NCBI RefSeq assembly: GCF_004331435.1
Contig: NZ_SJKA01000001.1
Span: 620,001-684,000, forward strand
Source of the DNA: Kribbella sindirgiensis
GTDB taxonomy: Bacteria; Actinomycetota; Actinomycetes; Propionibacteriales; Kribbellaceae
Length of the DNA stretch: 64,000 bases
Direction: 5' to 3'
A program made the translations under genes and the position numbers. Below are positions 62,556-64,000 of the stretch, piece by piece; the first letter of the stretch is position 1, and the number at the start of each line of letters is the position of its first letter. Below the pieces are notes generated by a model. It did no database searches and was not told the DNA's origin. It saw only the letters and a program-made list of their open reading frames with translations.

Positions 62556-63074
62556 TCAGCGGCTGGGGCGGTCGAAGATCAGCTCCAGGCCGTCCTCGTC
62601 GTCCCACTGCTCGCCGTTCGCGACGAAGCCGAAGCCGGCGATGGTGGCCAGCGACGCCTCGTTGGTGGGGCTGATCGTGGCCCGCACGGTCCGTACGTCG
62701 GGTTGGGCCGCCGCACGCTCCAGGAGCGCGGCGACGATCGCCTTCGCGAAACCCTGACGCCGGAACGGCGGGTCGACCGTGTAGCCGATCTCCACCATGC
62801 CGTTCTCATCGGGCGGACCGTGGAAACCGGCGTACCCGACCACGATCCCGTCGGCTACCACAAGCTTGACGAGCCACCCGAAGGCACTGGGATCCCGAGC
62901 CAGCTGATCGAGCCGGTACTGCCACAGCCACTTGGCCCGGTCAGTCAGAAACTCATCGCCGAGCACAAACCCAAGCTCGGCCTGCGCCGCAGCCCGATCG
63001 TCGGCGAGCAACGCGCTCATCGCGCCACTGGTCATCTCAACAAAGCGAACGGCGCGGGGCGAGGTAGTAGTCAT
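62556..63074 (-). CDS. GNAT family N-acetyltransferase
   Basis: 172 aa from the ATG at 63074 (MTTTSPRAVRFVEM). FHGPPDENGMVEIGYTVDPPFRRQGFAKAIVAALLERA contains the acetyl-CoA loop R-R-Q-G-F-A. C-terminal IAGFGFVANGEQWDDEDG. RimJ/RimL-like; substrate unknown. The upstream hairpin separates it from the rhomboid gene. Confidence 0.9.
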   Translation of the reverse strand: MTTTSPRAVRFVEMTSGAMSALLADDRAAAQAELGFVLGDEFLTDRAKWLWQYRLDQLARDPSAFGWLVKLVVADGIVVGYAGFHGPPDENGMVEIGYTVDPPFRRQGFAKAIVAALLERAAAQPDVRTVRATISPTNEASLATIAGFGFVANGEQWDDEDGLELIFDRPSR

Positions 63075-63125
63075 CGCCCACATCCTCATCCCCAACGCCC
63101 CACAAGACGAACGATTTACCCCGCC

Positions 63126-63203
63126 GTGAACTGGGAACACCCCCTGGGAACTGACGACAGGCAATACCTTGTGCTCAGTCCCCGGGGGGTGTTCCCAGTT
63201 CAC
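63126..63203. repeat. Large 29-bp inverted repeat (78 nt), likely terminator
   Basis: Arms 63126-63154 and 63175-63203 with a 20-nt loop. The outer 19 bp are perfect; the inner part has one mismatch and one G-T pair. Lies just past the rhomboid stop (63232), where it may end transcription, but it is longer than typical terminators. Confidence 0.85.
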
Positions 63204-63231
63204 CCGCGCCGGTGTCAGCAGGCGGGGTGGT

Positions 63232-63975
63232 TCAGGTTCGGGCGGTGTTTCGGCGGTTGTTGGAGAGTTTTAGGTAGATCCAGGCGACTGCGGCGCCGAC
63301 TACGAAGCCGCCGAGGTGGCCTTGCCAGGAGACGTTGGGGATGGCGAAGGAGAGGAAGGCGGTGACGGCGACGTACATGATGATCCAGGTGATGTCCAAG
63401 CCGCGGGCGCGGCTGATCACCAGGAGGGCGCCGACCAGGCCGAGGACGGCACCGGAGGCGCCGAGAGTTGCTCCGCCGGGGGACGACAGGAACCAGACCG
63501 CGACGCTGCCGCCCAGGGCGGACAGCAGGTAGAGGACCGTGAAGCGGAGCCGGCCGAGCATCTGTTCCAGTGGCGGACCGAGCTGCCAGAGCATGAACAG
63601 GTTCGAGAAGATGTGGAAGAACTGCACGTGCGTGAACGCCGACGTGAGCAGTCGCCACGGCTCGCTCTCGGTCAGCACCGGGACCATCACCAGGTCGCTG
63701 AGGAGCTGGGGACTACCGGCGCGGACCGCGATGAAAACGAACACGTTCAGCGCCAGCAGCGTGTAGGTGACGACCTGCTGGCTGCCGGCGCGCTGGATGC
63801 CGCCGAGTGAGGTCCGGGTCTTCGGGATCGAGCGGACGCCCTCGTTGAAGCAGTTCGGGCATTGGAAGCCGACGGCGGCGCTGTTCATACAGTCCGGGCA
63901 GATCGGCCGGTCGCAGCGCTGGCAGCGCACCCCGGCCGGCCGATCCGGGTGCCGGTAGCAGACGGTCTCGGTCAC
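63232..63975 (-). CDS. Rhomboid family intramembrane serine protease with zinc finger
   Basis: 247 aa, GTG at 63975. N-terminal B-box-like CYRHPDRPAGVRCQRCDRPICPDCMNSAAVGFQCPNC with eight Cys and one His for zinc. Six helices with the catalytic serine in TLGASGAVLG and His in WQGHLGGFVVG; the substrate-loop WRLLTSAFTH and HIFSNLFMLWQLG are typical. Cleaves membrane proteins within the bilayer. Confidence 0.95.
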   Translation of the reverse strand: MTETVCYRHPDRPAGVRCQRCDRPICPDCMNSAAVGFQCPNCFNEGVRSIPKTRTSLGGIQRAGSQQVVTYTLLALNVFVFIAVRAGSPQLLSDLVMVPVLTESEPWRLLTSAFTHVQFFHIFSNLFMLWQLGPPLEQMLGRLRFTVLYLLSALGGSVAVWFLSSPGGATLGASGAVLGLVGALLVISRARGLDITWIIMYVAVTAFLSFAIPNVSWQGHLGGFVVGAAVAWIYLKLSNNRRNTART

Positions 63976-64000
63976 GCGGGTTGGGTCCCTCCCTGGAAGA

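Overview
This is a high-GC actinobacterial chromosome segment centred on the replication origin. The core order is parB-parA-rsmG-jag-yidC-yidD-rnpA-rpmH | dnaA-oriC-dnaN-gnd-recF-DUF721 ... gyrB-gyrA-DUF3566-tRNA-Ile-DLW-39-tRNA-Ala, with rpmH and everything to its left on the minus strand. GTG starts are common and many neighbouring genes overlap by 4 bp. F420-type oxidoreductase, SARP and DUF3566 families are present. All of this points to Propionibacteriales, most likely a Kribbella-like organism; the genus is inferred from gene order and style, not from a search.

Region 1 (1-8.2 kb): a truncated MMPL exporter divergent from a PadR regulator with duplicated operator-like motifs, small membrane proteins, a GNAT protein, a PLP aminotransferase, a Ddl-like ATP-grasp ligase, SURF1, DUF3817 and a RibD-type reductase. 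Region 2 (7.2-14.1 kb): the segregation and envelope block with four parS-like sites, two of which lie inside parA and rsmG and encode VSRET. Region 3 (14.1-21.5 kb): dnaA with an unusually long N-terminal extension, DnaA boxes on both sides of it, and the dnaA-dnaN oriC interval followed by dnaN-gnd-recF-DUF721. Region 4 (21.5-31.1 kb): a membrane protein, three anchored secreted proteins in one operon, gyrB, gyrA, DUF3566, two tRNAs and the 43-aa DLW-39 gene.

Region 5 (31.0-37.1 kb) is a genomic island inserted at tRNA-Ala. A diverged copy of the tRNA 3' half lies at 35.94 kb. Matching left-end and right-end sequences occur twice, which suggests two tandem, decayed elements with no integrase left. 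Cargo includes a 64-aa protein/DUF6879/XRE-DUF5753 cassette, small unknown genes, a 147-nt imperfect hairpin and a membrane protein.

Region 6 (37-64 kb) is accessory chromosome. It holds an ECF42-type sigma factor with two DGPF (YCII) proteins sharing a bipartite promoter motif, a broken DinB-like gene, Nudix and MazG-type hydrolases, a secreted cutinase-like hydrolase, a SARP/AfsR-type regulator, a LuxR two-component system, a VanZ-like gene facing a pentapeptide-repeat gene across a DnaA-box cluster, a glycerol-3-phosphate/ether-lipid-like locus (glpD, TetR, FAD oxidase), a QueA homologue and a rhomboid protease. Three strong hairpins here and in the island are not explained by genes.
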